Of a stretch of 23,520 nt of DNA, positions 1 to 8,721 are shown piece by piece (the first letter of the stretch is position 1; each line of letters begins with the position of its first letter). A program made the position numbers and the translations under genes. Below the pieces are notes generated by a model, which was not told the origin of the DNA, ran no database searches, and saw only the letters and a program-made list of their open reading frames with translations. This DNA is from JBGCED01 sp045106055 (GTDB taxonomy: Bacteria > Pseudomonadota > Alphaproteobacteria > CBDDJK01): NCBI GenBank assembly GCA_045106055.1, contig JBGCED010000102.1:1-23520 (forward strand), in the 5' to 3' direction.

Positions 1-1860
1 GAATTTTGGGATGCGCTGTGGGATTTTGCGGATATTCGTGCCAGCCATAAGGGCGATATTGTTCTGAAATACGGCGATAAACGCACGGATGAGCCTGTTT
101 TTGGCGCGCGGTTTTTCCCGCAAGCGCAATTAAATTTTGCAGAAAACCTGCTGCTGCGGCGGGATGATGGCTTGGCGATTCATTTTCGCGCCGAAGATAA
201 GGTTGAATATGGCTATAGCCACCAGCAGCTTTATGATCTAACGGCGCGGCTGGTTAAATTTATGCGCGCGCAAGGCATAAAGCCAGGCGATTGCGTTGCG
301 GGCTTTGTGCCGAATATGCCTGAAACGGTTGCAGCAATGCTGGCGGCGGCGGCGATTGGTGCGGTATGGACCTCTTGCTCCCCTGATTTTGGCAAGCTTG
401 GGGTTGTGGATCGCTTTGGGCAAAGCGCGCCAAAATTGCTATTTTGTGCCGATGGCTATTATTATAATGGCAAGCCCAATCACAGCATTGATAAGGTTGC
501 GCAATGGATTGAGGAAATTCCCTCCATCGCGCGCGTCATTATTTTTCCCTTATTGGAAAATGCGCCCAGCATTGACCCCATACAGCAAAAATGCCCTGCT
601 GCTTTGCTGGAACAAGCGATTGCGCCCCACCTTGCGCCCCAAGCAGATGAGAAAATAGAATTTACCCAAATGGGATTTAATGATCCATTATATATTATGT
701 ATTCTTCAGGCACGACGGGCAAACCCAAATGCATCATTCATTCGATTGGCGGTGTGCTGCTAATGCATAAAAAAGAGCATTTATTGCAATGTGATGTGAA
801 ACCAGATGACCGCGTGTTTTTCTTTACCACTTGCGGCTGGATGATGTGGAATTGGCTGGTCAGTGCCTTGTCGGCAAGGGCAAGCGTGATGCTATATGAT
901 GGATCGCCCTTTGCGCCAAATGGCTATGTGCTTTATGATTATTGCGCGCAAATGAAATTTACCTTATTTGGCACATCGGCAAAATTCATTGATGCATGTT
1001 CAAAACAAAATATTATGCCCAATGACAGCCAAGATCGGGCTTATGAATTTCCAGAATTACGCCAAATTTGTTCAACAGGATCACCGCTTGCACCAGAAAG
1101 CTTTGATTATGTCTATGATCATGTGAAATCAGCGGTGCAGCTGGCATCCATTTCAGGCGGGACAGATTTGCTTGCATGTTTTATCTTGGGCAATCCGCTA
1201 TCGCCTGTTTATCGGGGTGAAATTCAATCAAGGGCGCTTGGGCTTGCCGTCTATGTCTATGATGATCATGGAAAAGCGGTGGAAAATCAAAAGGGCGAGC
1301 TTGTCTGTATTAAGCCATTCCCGTCAATGCCGCTTGCCTTTTTAGGGGATCAGGGCGATCAAAAATACCATGAATCCTATTTTGAAAAATTCCCAAATAT
1401 TTGGGCGCATGGCGATTATATTGAACTGAATGGCAATAGTAAGGGGATCACGGTCTATGGGCGTTCGGATGCGACCTTAAATCCTGGCGGGGTCAGGATT
1501 GGCACTGCCGAGATTTACCGCCAAGTTGAAACCTTTGATGAAATACAAGAAGCGATTGTTGTGGGTCAGGAATGGCAGCAAGATACACGGGTTGTTCTGT
1601 TTGTGCGGATGCAGACGGGGGCGCAGCTGGATGAAGCTTTGCAAGCGCAGATCAAGCAGCAAATTCGCCAAAACTGCACACCGCGCCATGTGCCAGCAAA
1701 AATCTTTGCGGTTGCGGATATTCCGCGAACAAGATCAGGCAAGATCACTGAACTTGCGGTGCGTGATATTATCCATCACCGCCCCATTAAGAATAAAGAA
1801 GCCTTGCAAAATCCAGATGCGCTTGACCTATTCACCCAAATTGACGGTCTATATTCATAA
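1..1860 (+). CDS. aacS: Acetoacetyl-CoA synthetase, N-terminus cut by window edge
   Basis: This cytosolic enzyme activates acetoacetate to acetoacetyl-CoA with ATP and CoA, feeding ketone-body or polyhydroxybutyrate-derived carbon into central metabolism. The frame is open from base 1, giving 619 visible codons, so only about 30 residues are missing compared with the usual ~650. The first visible residues (EFWDALWDF, then LNFAENLLL near 130-155) match the N-terminus of this family. The adenylate-forming signature YSSGTTGKPK lies near 697-730, followed by STGSPL (near 1075-1090), GRSDATLNPGGVRIGTAEIY (1459-1518) and the C-terminal RSGKI with the catalytic lysine near 1733-1745. A TTG codon at 172 is internal and should not be taken as the start. 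The next gene follows after 72 bp. The closest alternative is acetyl- or propionyl-CoA synthetase, but the N-terminal and C-terminal motifs favour the acetoacetyl branch. Confidence 0.93.
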   Translation, partial: EFWDALWDFADIRASHKGDIVLKYGDKRTDEPVFGARFFPQAQLNFAENLLLRRDDGLAIHFRAEDKVEYGYSHQQLYDLTARLVKFMRAQGIKPGDCVAGFVPNMPETVAAMLAAAAIGAVWTSCSPDFGKLGVVDRFGQSAPKLLFCADGYYYNGKPNHSIDKVAQWIEEIPSIARVIIFPLLENAPSIDPIQQKCPAALLEQAIAPHLAPQADEKIEFTQMGFNDPLYIMYSSGTTGKPKCIIHSIGGVLLMHKKEHLLQCDVKPDDRVFFFTTCGWMMWNWLVSALSARASVMLYDGSPFAPNGYVLYDYCAQMKFTLFGTSAKFIDACSKQNIMPNDSQDRAYEFPELRQICSTGSPLAPESFDYVYDHVKSAVQLASISGGTDLLACFILGNPLSPVYRGEIQSRALGLAVYVYDDHGKAVENQKGELVCIKPFPSMPLAFLGDQGDQKYHESYFEKFPNIWAHGDYIELNGNSKGITVYGRSDATLNPGGVRIGTAEIYRQVETFDEIQEAIVVGQEWQQDTRVVLFVRMQTGAQLDEALQAQIKQQIRQNCTPRHVPAKIFAVADIPRTRSGKITELAVRDIIHHRPIKNKEALQNPDALDLFTQIDGLYS

Positions 1861-1932
1861 AACACTTGAAAAGCTTGCCAAATTCCTATTTAAAGCAGTT
1901 TTAATCAAGAATATTTTTATTTTAAGGCTGGG

Positions 1933-2808
1933 ATGATGAATAATCATAATGAACGGGCGCTGAAAACCTATTTTGAAGGCAAATGGCATGATGGCAATTA
2001 CCCGATTTTGGGCGCAGGGGATCATGCAACTTGGCTTGGCACGCTTGTATTTGATGGGGCAAGGCGGTTTAATGGGGTTACCCCAGATCTTGATTTACAT
2101 TGCAAGCGCATTGTGCGATCAGCAGAAGCGATGGGGCTTGTGCCAGCCATTACAGGCGAAGAAATAGAGGTGATCGTCCGCGAGGGGCTTGCCCAAATCC
2201 CGCTTGAAAAAGACCTTTATATCCGCCCAATGATGTGGTCGATTGAAAATGGCCCGGGCTTGATTGAACCTGTGCCTGAGTCGGTTGGGTTTGCGGTTTG
2301 CCTTGAACATTATCAGCTGCCAGAAAAATTGGTGACGATGAAGCTTGCGCTTAGCAATTATCGCCGCCCCACCTTGGAAACGGCGATTGTGAATGCAAAA
2401 GCATCCAGCCTTTATGCCAATTCAGGGCGCATCATTGCCCAAGCCCGCAAGCGCGGTTTTCATAATGCGGTGGTGCTGGATGCCAATGGCAATGTTGCGG
2501 AAACGGGCAGCACCAATTTATTTATCGTCAAGGATAATATCGTTAAAACCCCCATCCCAAATGGCAGCTTTTTGGCAGGGATCACACGGGCGCGCACCAT
2601 GATCTTGCTTGCAGATGCGGGCTATCAGGTTGTTGAAACCACTTTAACGGTGGATGATCTTCACAATGCGGATGAAATGTTTATCACGGCAAATTTCTCT
2701 AAGATTGTGCCGATTACCCATTTTGAAGATACAGAATATAAACAGATTGAGGTTGGCAGCAAGGCGCGCGCACTTTATTGGGCATGGGCGGCGAAGTCAG
2801 ATGGTTAG
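1933..2808 (+). CDS. Class IV PLP aminotransferase, branched-chain type
   Basis: This 291-residue protein is a fold-type IV pyridoxal-phosphate aminotransferase of the IlvE/D-amino-acid/ADC-lyase superfamily. It probably transfers amino groups between branched-chain amino acids and 2-oxoglutarate. The GTLVFDGARRF segment (about residues 36-46) is the substrate/cofactor region. The Schiff-base lysine is Lys156 in NAKASSLY, and the ETGSTN motif starting at Glu190 holds the PLP pyridine nitrogen. AAGG lies six bases before the first of two adjacent ATG codons (1933 and 1936), so either may be used. The GTxVFDGAR form differs from the classical VFEGIR of enteric IlvE. It is a variant I associate with alphaproteobacterial proteins annotated as branched-chain aminotransferases, so substrate specificity is inferred and no ilvE symbol is given. 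Another amine or D-amino acid transaminase is possible. Confidence 0.85.
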   Translation: MMNNHNERALKTYFEGKWHDGNYPILGAGDHATWLGTLVFDGARRFNGVTPDLDLHCKRIVRSAEAMGLVPAITGEEIEVIVREGLAQIPLEKDLYIRPMMWSIENGPGLIEPVPESVGFAVCLEHYQLPEKLVTMKLALSNYRRPTLETAIVNAKASSLYANSGRIIAQARKRGFHNAVVLDANGNVAETGSTNLFIVKDNIVKTPIPNGSFLAGITRARTMILLADAGYQVVETTLTVDDLHNADEMFITANFSKIVPITHFEDTEYKQIEVGSKARALYWAWAAKSDG

Positions 2809-2817
2809 CCTTAATTG

Positions 2818-3807
2818 ATGGGGGCTAAGGCGCGCGAAGCGCGAAAAATCAATGGCTGGATGCTGGTGGATAAACCCGCTGGGATCAGCGCAGCTGCGGT
2901 TGTTGCCAAGGTTAAGCGGGCATTAATGCCATCCAAGATCGGGCATGCCGGCACGCTTGATCCATTTGCAACGGGATTGCTGCCGCTTGCGCTTGGTAAT
3001 GCAACCAAGACTGTGCCTTTTTTGATGCAGGATGAAAAATCCTATGAATTTACGATTAATTGGGAATATGCGACCGACAGTCTGGATAAGGATGGGCAGC
3101 AGCAACAGATTAGCACGCTTCCGCCGCCAAGCCTTGCCGAGATTGAAGCGGTTTTGCCCAAGTTTCTGGGGCGAATCACTCAAACCCCGCCCGCTTTTAG
3201 CGCGCTTAAAATTAATGGCAAACGCGCTTATGCGCTGGCGCGTGCTGGAACGCCTGTGATCCCGCAACCGCGTGAAATTACCATTTATGATCTTTGGGTA
3301 AGGCAAGCAGAACATAAAGAGGGCGCTGGCGCGCATGATTTTTGTTTTGTGTGCCGCTGTTCCAAAGGAACTTATATTCGCTCTTTGGTGCGTGATATTG
3401 GGGCTGCATTGGGGCGGTTCTGCCATGCTTCCAGCCTAAGGCGCACAAAAATCGGCAAGTTTGACATTGCGGATGCGATTTTGCTTGAAGCCATAGAGAA
3501 TATAGGGCATAAGCAGGGTCATTCTGCCCTTGAAGCATCGGCGTTACAATCGTTGTTGCTGCAAAAGGGATGGCTGCTGCCAATAGAATCGGTGCTGGAC
3601 GGTATCCTGGCATTTGATCTGCGGGATGATGAAGTTGTAATGCTTAAAAATGGGCGATTGCTTTCGATGGTGCGTAAATGTGATTATGAACGCATCAAGG
3701 GCTTGTCTCAGGGGCAAGAAATATTGTTGCGTGATATGGAAACTCAAACCCTGCTGGGGTGGGGGCAATATAAAGCGGGGCAGATTAAGCCAACCAAGCG
3801 ATTATAA
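2818..3807 (+). CDS. truB: tRNA pseudouridine(55) synthase TruB
   Basis: TruB converts uridine 55 to pseudouridine in the T-loop of nearly all elongator tRNAs and also acts as a tRNA chaperone. From the ATG at 2818 the protein has 329 residues, near the family's usual 300-330. The N-terminus reads GWMLVDKPAGIS, and the catalytic aspartate is Asp48 in GHAGTLDPFATGLLP, the same position as in E. coli. The RNA-binding/active-site segments PPAFSALKINGKRAY and KGTYIRSLVRDIG follow, and the C-terminal part is PUA-like. A TTG at 2815 directly before the ATG is a less likely start. No clear Shine-Dalgarno is visible, and the aminotransferase stop lies only 9 bp upstream, which suggests translational coupling. 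rpsO and pnp follow in the conserved bacterial order. Confidence 0.95.
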   Translation: MGAKAREARKINGWMLVDKPAGISAAAVVAKVKRALMPSKIGHAGTLDPFATGLLPLALGNATKTVPFLMQDEKSYEFTINWEYATDSLDKDGQQQQISTLPPPSLAEIEAVLPKFLGRITQTPPAFSALKINGKRAYALARAGTPVIPQPREITIYDLWVRQAEHKEGAGAHDFCFVCRCSKGTYIRSLVRDIGAALGRFCHASSLRRTKIGKFDIADAILLEAIENIGHKQGHSALEASALQSLLLQKGWLLPIESVLDGILAFDLRDDEVVMLKNGRLLSMVRKCDYERIKGLSQGQEILLRDMETQTLLGWGQYKAGQIKPTKRL

Positions 3808-3858
3808 TGGATGCAAAAAAATAAATTTAACCTTAACGATACACGATAGAGAGCAAAA

Positions 3859-4128
3859 ATGACCATTGAAGGCGAACCAAAACAAAAAATCATCAAAGAT
3901 TTTGCCCCCAAAGAAGGCGACACAGGGTCTCCTGAAGTGCAAATTGCCATTTGGAGCGAACGCATTAAATATCTAACCGAGCATATGAAAATGCACCCAA
4001 AAGATTACCATTCCCGTTTGGGGCTGCTAAAATTGGTGAGCAAGCGCCGCAGCATGCTGGATTATTTGAAAAAAATCAGCCTTGGTCGCTATCAAATCAT
4101 CATTAAAGCACTTGGGCTGCGCCGTTAA
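3859..4128 (+). CDS. rpsO: 30S ribosomal protein S15
   Basis: S15 is a primary 16S rRNA-binding protein that joins helices 20-22 in the central domain of the 30S subunit. In many bacteria it also represses its own mRNA. The 89-residue length is exact for the family. Hallmark segments are GDTGSPEVQIA, the HxKDYHSRLGLLKLVSKRR stretch (the most conserved rRNA contact) and LDYLKK...RYQIIIKALGLRR at the C-terminus. AGAGAG lies several bases before the ATG. The gene sits 51 bp after truB and 109 bp before pnp, the classical arrangement. I could not trace an S15-binding pseudoknot in the short leader. Confidence 0.98.
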   Translation: MTIEGEPKQKIIKDFAPKEGDTGSPEVQIAIWSERIKYLTEHMKMHPKDYHSRLGLLKLVSKRRSMLDYLKKISLGRYQIIIKALGLRR

Positions 4129-4147
4129 AAGGCTTAATGTTCCAGAT

Positions 4148-4166
4148 TTTGGGGTGTATTCCCAAA
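4148..4166 (+). other. Small hairpin in rpsO-pnp spacer
   Basis: TTTGGG (4148-4153) pairs with CCCAAA (4161-4166) around a 7-base loop, 19 bases after the rpsO stop. It lacks a downstream T-run, so it is not a convincing intrinsic terminator. It may act as an mRNA-stabilising or processing element between rpsO and pnp. Only the inverted repeat is seen; the function is inferred. Confidence 0.4.
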
Positions 4167-4185
4167 CAGATAAAGACACATAAAT

Positions 4186-4207
4186 ATATATAAGATGACT
4201 TATATAT
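4186..4207 (+). other. 9-bp perfect hairpin in pnp leader
   Basis: ATATATAAG (4186-4194) and CTTATATAT (4199-4207) form a perfect 9-bp inverted repeat with a 4-base loop, ending 30 bases before the pnp start codon. In E. coli the pnp leader carries a longer stem-loop that RNase III cuts and that PNPase uses to autoregulate. This AT-rich element is in the equivalent place but is shorter. A role in autoregulation is inference from position. The TATATA runs could also include a promoter -10 element. Confidence 0.4.
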
Positions 4208-4237
4208 TAATGCAGAATGAAAGAATGAAAAAATAAA

Positions 4238-6424
4238 ATGTTTAATATTGTAAAAAAGGAAATGATGTGGGGCGGGCGCAAGCTAAGCTTTGAAACAGGG
4301 CGCATTGCCCGCCAAGCAGATGGTGCGGTATTGGTGACTTACGGTGAAACGCAAGTATTATGCACCGTTGTTTTTGAAAAGAAAGCAAAGCCTGGCATCG
4401 ATTTTTTCCCACTATCCGTGCATTATCAAGAAAAAACATTTGCGGCAGGGCGCATTCCAGGCGGGTTTTTTAAGCGTGAAGGCCGTCCGTCCGAAAAGGA
4501 AGTGCTTACTTCAAGATTGATTGACCGTCCGCTTCGCCCTTTATTCTTAAATGGCTTTGTCAATGAAACACAAGTGATCTGCACCGTGATGGGGCATGAT
4601 CTTGAAAATGATCCAGACATTGTTGCAATGATTGGCGCATCGGCTGCTTTGACAATTTCAGGCGCACCTTTCTTGGGGCCGATTGGCGGGGCGCGGGTTG
4701 GTTATGCCAATGGTGAATTTACGCTGAATATGAATACATCAAAAGACCCTGAAAATATGCTGGATTTGGTGGTTGCTGGCACAAAAGAAGGCGTGCTGAT
4801 GGTTGAATCAGAAGCGCAAGAATTATCAGAAGAAATTATGCTGGAAGCCGTTAATTTTGGTCATAAATCTTTTCAACCCGTCATTGATTTGATCATTGAT
4901 CTTGCAGAAGAAGCGGCAAAAGATCCTTATGATATGCCCGAAGCAGATCCAAATTATGAAGTAACCAAGCAATTTGTGCGTGAAATCGCAGAAACAAAAT
5001 TGCGTGATGCTTATAAAATTACCGCAAAACAACAGCGGGTTGAGGCAATCTCTGCGGTTAAGCAACAGGTGATGGAAGCTTTGGAAGCCAAGGAAATGGA
5101 TGGCGAGCTTGGCGGAAAATTATTTAAAGATGTATCAAGCATGGTCGTGCGCGGTAATATTCTGGAAACGGGATCACGCATTGATGGGCGGACAACCACG
5201 CAAATTCGCCCGATTATTGGCGAGACTGCGGTGATATCCCGTGCGCATGGTTCTGCGTTATTTACACGCGGCGAAACCCAAGCGCTTGCGGTGACAACCC
5301 TTGGCACAGGGCAGGATGAACAAATCATTGATGCGCTGGATGGTGAATATCGTGAACGCTTTATGCTGCATTATAATTTCCCGCCCTATTCTGTGGGCGA
5401 GGCTGGGCGCTTTGGAAGCCCTGGACGCCGCGAAATTGGGCATGGAAAATTGGCATGGCGTGCGATTCGCCCAATTTTACCGCAAGCGGATGAATTTCCT
5501 TATACAATTCGCATTGTCAGTGAGATTACAGAATCAAATGGTTCATCTTCGATGGCAACGGTTTGTGGTTCTTCGATGTCAATGATGGATGCGGGCGTAC
5601 CGTTGCCGCGTGCCGTTGCTGGAATTGCGATGGGCTTAATCAAAGAAAATGATGATTATGCGGTATTGTCGGATATTTTGGGGGATGAAGATCATCTTGG
5701 CGATATGGATTTTAAAGTTGCAGGGACGGATCAAGGCATAACCGCGCTGCAAATGGATATTAAAATCACTTCAATTACGCCAGAAATTATGGAAATTGCA
5801 CTTGCGCAAGCCAAAGATGGCCGCGCCCATATTTTGGGTGAAATGTCCAAAGCGATTGACACCACAAGGGGCAGCGTTTCAGCAAATGCACCGCGCATTT
5901 TATCAATGAGCATCCCGCGCGAAAAAATTCGTGAGGTAATCGGAACAGGCGGAAAAGTTATTCGCGAAATATCCGAAAAAACAGGTGCAAAAGTGGATAT
6001 TGACGATGAGGGACAAGTTAAGGTCGCTGCCGTGGATGAAGCAGCAGCACAGGCTGCGATAAGCTGGATTGAAGGCATTGTAGAAGAGCCAGAAGCTGGC
6101 AAGATTTATCGCGGCAAAGTCGTTAAAATTATGGATTTTGGTGCATTTGTTAATTTTATGGGCAGTCGCGATGGGCTGGTTCATATTTCTGAACTTGCTT
6201 CAGGGCGCACCGAACAGGTAACGGATGTCGTTGCTGAAGCGCAAGAGGTTTATGTGAAATGCCTTGGCGCGGACGATCGCGGTAAGGTGCGCTTATCAAT
6301 GCGGCTTGTTAATCAAGAAACGGGCGAAGAGTTGCAAGATGATCGTCCCCCGCGCGAAGAACGCCCACGCAGGGAACATTCAGATCGTGGCGGTGATGAT
6401 CGCCGTCCGCGCCGCAGAGACTAA
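4238..6424 (+). CDS. pnp: Polynucleotide phosphorylase (PNPase)
   Basis: PNPase is the trimeric phosphorolytic 3'-5' exoribonuclease that releases nucleoside diphosphates, and it is a degradosome component. The 728 residues contain two RNase PH-like domains (about 1-210 and 300-540) joined by a helical region. The first holds FFKREGRPSEKEVLTSRLID and the second the catalytic DEDHLGDMDFKVAGTD. A KH domain (VIGTGGKVIREI near residue 568) and an S1 domain (about 621-693, KIMDFGAFVNF...DGLVHISEL) follow. The last ~25 residues are a charged tail rich in Arg, Asp, Glu and Pro, probably disordered. The start lies in an AT-rich leader with only a weak ribosome-binding site. It follows rpsO as in most proteobacteria. 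Confidence 0.98.
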   Translation: MFNIVKKEMMWGGRKLSFETGRIARQADGAVLVTYGETQVLCTVVFEKKAKPGIDFFPLSVHYQEKTFAAGRIPGGFFKREGRPSEKEVLTSRLIDRPLRPLFLNGFVNETQVICTVMGHDLENDPDIVAMIGASAALTISGAPFLGPIGGARVGYANGEFTLNMNTSKDPENMLDLVVAGTKEGVLMVESEAQELSEEIMLEAVNFGHKSFQPVIDLIIDLAEEAAKDPYDMPEADPNYEVTKQFVREIAETKLRDAYKITAKQQRVEAISAVKQQVMEALEAKEMDGELGGKLFKDVSSMVVRGNILETGSRIDGRTTTQIRPIIGETAVISRAHGSALFTRGETQALAVTTLGTGQDEQIIDALDGEYRERFMLHYNFPPYSVGEAGRFGSPGRREIGHGKLAWRAIRPILPQADEFPYTIRIVSEITESNGSSSMATVCGSSMSMMDAGVPLPRAVAGIAMGLIKENDDYAVLSDILGDEDHLGDMDFKVAGTDQGITALQMDIKITSITPEIMEIALAQAKDGRAHILGEMSKAIDTTRGSVSANAPRILSMSIPREKIREVIGTGGKVIREISEKTGAKVDIDDEGQVKVAAVDEAAAQAAISWIEGIVEEPEAGKIYRGKVVKIMDFGAFVNFMGSRDGLVHISELASGRTEQVTDVVAEAQEVYVKCLGADDRGKVRLSMRLVNQETGEELQDDRPPREERPRREHSDRGGDDRRPRRRD

Positions 6425-6442
6425 AGTTGAGGGAATAGCATT

Positions 6443-7399
6443 ATGATCAAAAAGGGCAGCCCAAATATTTTGTGTATTGGGGGTGCCCATTTTGATTATG
6501 CGATGAAGGTAAAGAATGGTTTTAAGCCCAGAGGGTCAAATCAAGTTGCCACGATCACTTATCCAGGGGGCGTTTCACAAAATGTTGCGCGTAATCTTGG
6601 GATGCTTGGCATGGATGTTGGGCTATGTTCAATGCTTGGAAAAGGGCTTGAGGGCAGAACGCTGCACCGTAATCTTGAGCAACAAAATGTTGATTTGGAA
6701 TTGGTTCAAACGCACCCCCACCAAGGACCACCGCATTATTTGGCGGTGATTAATGACATTGGTGAGCTTCAAGTTGAATTTATTAATGATGAGCTTTATA
6801 AAACGCTTGATCTTGCGTTTTTTCAATCAATTTTACCGCAAGCAAAACAATATGATTATTGGTTAATTGATGCCAATTTGCCTGCTTCCTCCATCGAATT
6901 TCTATCAACCCAACACCAAGCTGGCTTTATATGCGCTGCGCCTGTATCTGCGGTTAAAGCGGATAGGTTTAGCGCGGATGTTCTGCGCAATTTCAATTTA
7001 TGGATTGGCAATCGCGCAGAATTACAAAAAATCTATGGCTATGATATTGCAAGCGTAGAGCTTGGTGTAATCGCGCTTGATATTTTATATAAAGAAGAAA
7101 AATTACCAGCGTTAAGCGTTTTAACCCTTGAAAATGAAGGGGCTTTGCTGCTGGATCATGGTAAAATTGATGTTTTTCCAATCATGGAAACAAAAATTGC
7201 AAGCGTCAATGGTGCAGGCGATGGGTTCTATGCGGGTTTTTTATATGCGATCATGCAGGGAAAATCGCCAAAAGATGCGATGTGTTATGGGATGGCTTTG
7301 GCATCTGTTTTGCTGCAACAAATCGGCACTGTTTGCGAAGATTTAAACGCATCCATGCTTGAGGATTATTATAAGCATTATCGCGCTATCCATTTGTAA
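6443..7399 (+). CDS. PfkB-family kinase, pseudouridine kinase-like
   Basis: This 318-residue cytosolic protein belongs to the ribokinase/PfkB superfamily. The N-terminal half has GGAHFDYAMKV with the substrate-contact aspartate and TYPGGVSQNVARNLGMLGM, close to the PGGVxRNxAENLARLG signature I associate with pseudouridine kinase PsuK. The C-terminal half has the anion-hole/catalytic motif VNGAGDGFYAGF with Asp260 as the expected base. PsuK phosphorylates pseudouridine for cleavage by the glycosidase PsuG, but no psuG gene is visible here. The gene lies 18 bp after pnp and 44 bp before pgi, so co-transcription with pnp is likely. Kinases for other nucleosides or sugars (ribokinase, fructokinase or adenosine kinase types) remain possible, so no symbol is assigned. 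Confidence 0.8.
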   Translation: MIKKGSPNILCIGGAHFDYAMKVKNGFKPRGSNQVATITYPGGVSQNVARNLGMLGMDVGLCSMLGKGLEGRTLHRNLEQQNVDLELVQTHPHQGPPHYLAVINDIGELQVEFINDELYKTLDLAFFQSILPQAKQYDYWLIDANLPASSIEFLSTQHQAGFICAAPVSAVKADRFSADVLRNFNLWIGNRAELQKIYGYDIASVELGVIALDILYKEEKLPALSVLTLENEGALLLDHGKIDVFPIMETKIASVNGAGDGFYAGFLYAIMQGKSPKDAMCYGMALASVLLQQIGTVCEDLNASMLEDYYKHYRAIHL

Positions 7400-7443
7400 T
7401 TCTTGCTTAATTCATTGAATTTATTTGATATTTTAAGAAAGCA

Positions 7444-8721
7444 ATGCGATTTATGAAGCTGGATTTTTCTCATTTTAGCATGGATATGAGCGCAACCAAG
7501 ATGCTTGATCTTGCACCACAAGCGCAAGCAAGCTTGGATCATTTTATTAAGCTGCATAAGCAAGGGGAATTTGCCTTTAGCAAAAGCAGCGCGCCGCGCG
7601 ATGATATTGATGCAATCTTAACTGAATGGGCGCATTATTTTCAGCAATTTGACGAGGTTATTGTCTTTGGAACGGGCGGATCAAGCCTTGGCGGTCAAGC
7701 CTTGCAGGATATGCGCCCCGCAGGCAGTGACGAGATTAAGCTTTCCATCATTACCAATATTGATCCCGCGCATTTTGACCATGCGATGCGTGAGAAAGAT
7801 TGGACAAAAACAGGCATTATTGCCATTTCAAAATCGGGCGAAACGCCTGAAACCTTGATGCAATTATTAACTGTTTTGCCGCTAATGCGCCGCAGCATGG
7901 ATCAATCCGCGATTAAAAAGCATATTCTATTAATCTCCATGAAGGGGGATAATAGCATGCGCCAGCTTGCCGCGCGCGAAGATTTTCCGATTTTGGATCA
8001 TCCATCGGATTTGGGCGGGCGTTATTCGGTATTAAGCTTGGTTGGGCTGCTGCCTGCAATGATTGTTGGGATTGATCCAAAATCATTAAGGGCGGGCGCG
8101 CAGGATATGCTGGAAAGATTGCTTGAACATCCAAAGGCAAGCAGCAATCCAATCGCATTTCCAGCGGGGTTGCTTAGCAATTTTGCACAAAGCGGGAAAA
8201 TGTCGGGGCAGGTCATGCTGTGCTATTCGGATCGCTTGGGGTCATTGGCGCGCTGGCACCGCCAGCTTTGGGCGGAAAGCCTGGGTAAGAATGGGCATGG
8301 CACAACCCCGATTTATGGCACGGGCCCTGTTGATCAGCATAGCCAGCTGCAATTATGGCTGGATGGTCCCAATGATAAATTCTATACGATTTTGGGCGCA
8401 CCGCTTAAAAAATCATCGTTGCGGGTTGAATCTGAAGCGCTTAAATCCCTGGATAATATCGCCTATGTGAAAGGGCGTTCTTTGGGGGAATTGATGGAAT
8501 TTTCGCGCCAAGCCACGGTTGAATGTTTGATAGAGCGCAAGCGCCCGACAAGAACCATTATCTTATCTTCGATGCAAGAAGAAGCGATTGGCAGCTTGCT
8601 GATGTATTTTATGATTGAAACGGTGCTGTGCGCCTTTATGCAGGGCGATGATCCGTTTGATCAGCCTGCGGTTGAACGCGGCAAGCTGCTTATTAAATCG
8701 CTAATGGCAGCGCGTGACTGA
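7444..8721 (+). CDS. pgi: Glucose-6-phosphate isomerase
   Basis: This enzyme interconverts glucose 6-phosphate and fructose 6-phosphate in glycolysis, gluconeogenesis and the link to the pentose-phosphate or Entner-Doudoroff routes. The 425-residue length fits the shorter bacterial form rather than the ~550-residue enteric one. Visible motifs are the sugar-phosphate binding VFGTGGSSLGGQAL, SKSGETPET, GGRYSVLSLVGLLP, WAESLGKNGHG with the catalytic glutamate, QHSQLQLWLDGP with the catalytic histidine, and the C-terminal signature DPFDQPAVERGK with the catalytic lysine. AAGAAAG precedes the ATG at 7444; a second in-frame ATG at 7453 could also serve. The stop codon overlaps the start of the ClC gene (TGATG). 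Confidence 0.95.
   Translation: MRFMKLDFSHFSMDMSATKMLDLAPQAQASLDHFIKLHKQGEFAFSKSSAPRDDIDAILTEWAHYFQQFDEVIVFGTGGSSLGGQALQDMRPAGSDEIKLSIITNIDPAHFDHAMREKDWTKTGIIAISKSGETPETLMQLLTVLPLMRRSMDQSAIKKHILLISMKGDNSMRQLAAREDFPILDHPSDLGGRYSVLSLVGLLPAMIVGIDPKSLRAGAQDMLERLLEHPKASSNPIAFPAGLLSNFAQSGKMSGQVMLCYSDRLGSLARWHRQLWAESLGKNGHGTTPIYGTGPVDQHSQLQLWLDGPNDKFYTILGAPLKKSSLRVESEALKSLDNIAYVKGRSLGELMEFSRQATVECLIERKRPTRTIILSSMQEEAIGSLLMYFMIETVLCAFMQGDDPFDQPAVERGKLLIKSLMAARD

Noticed and set aside
172..174. TTG at 172 as the start of the acetoacetyl-CoA synthetase
   Set aside because: The same frame is open and family-like from base 1, so the gene runs off the left edge and 172 is internal.
1499..1936. 145-residue plus-strand frame across the end of the acetoacetyl-CoA synthetase
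   Set aside because: It overlaps the catalytic C-terminal domain of the synthetase in another frame and has no family features.
2923..3426. 167-residue open frame on the minus strand within truB
   Set aside because: It overlaps the conserved TruB catalytic region antisense and shows no domain or ribosome-binding site.
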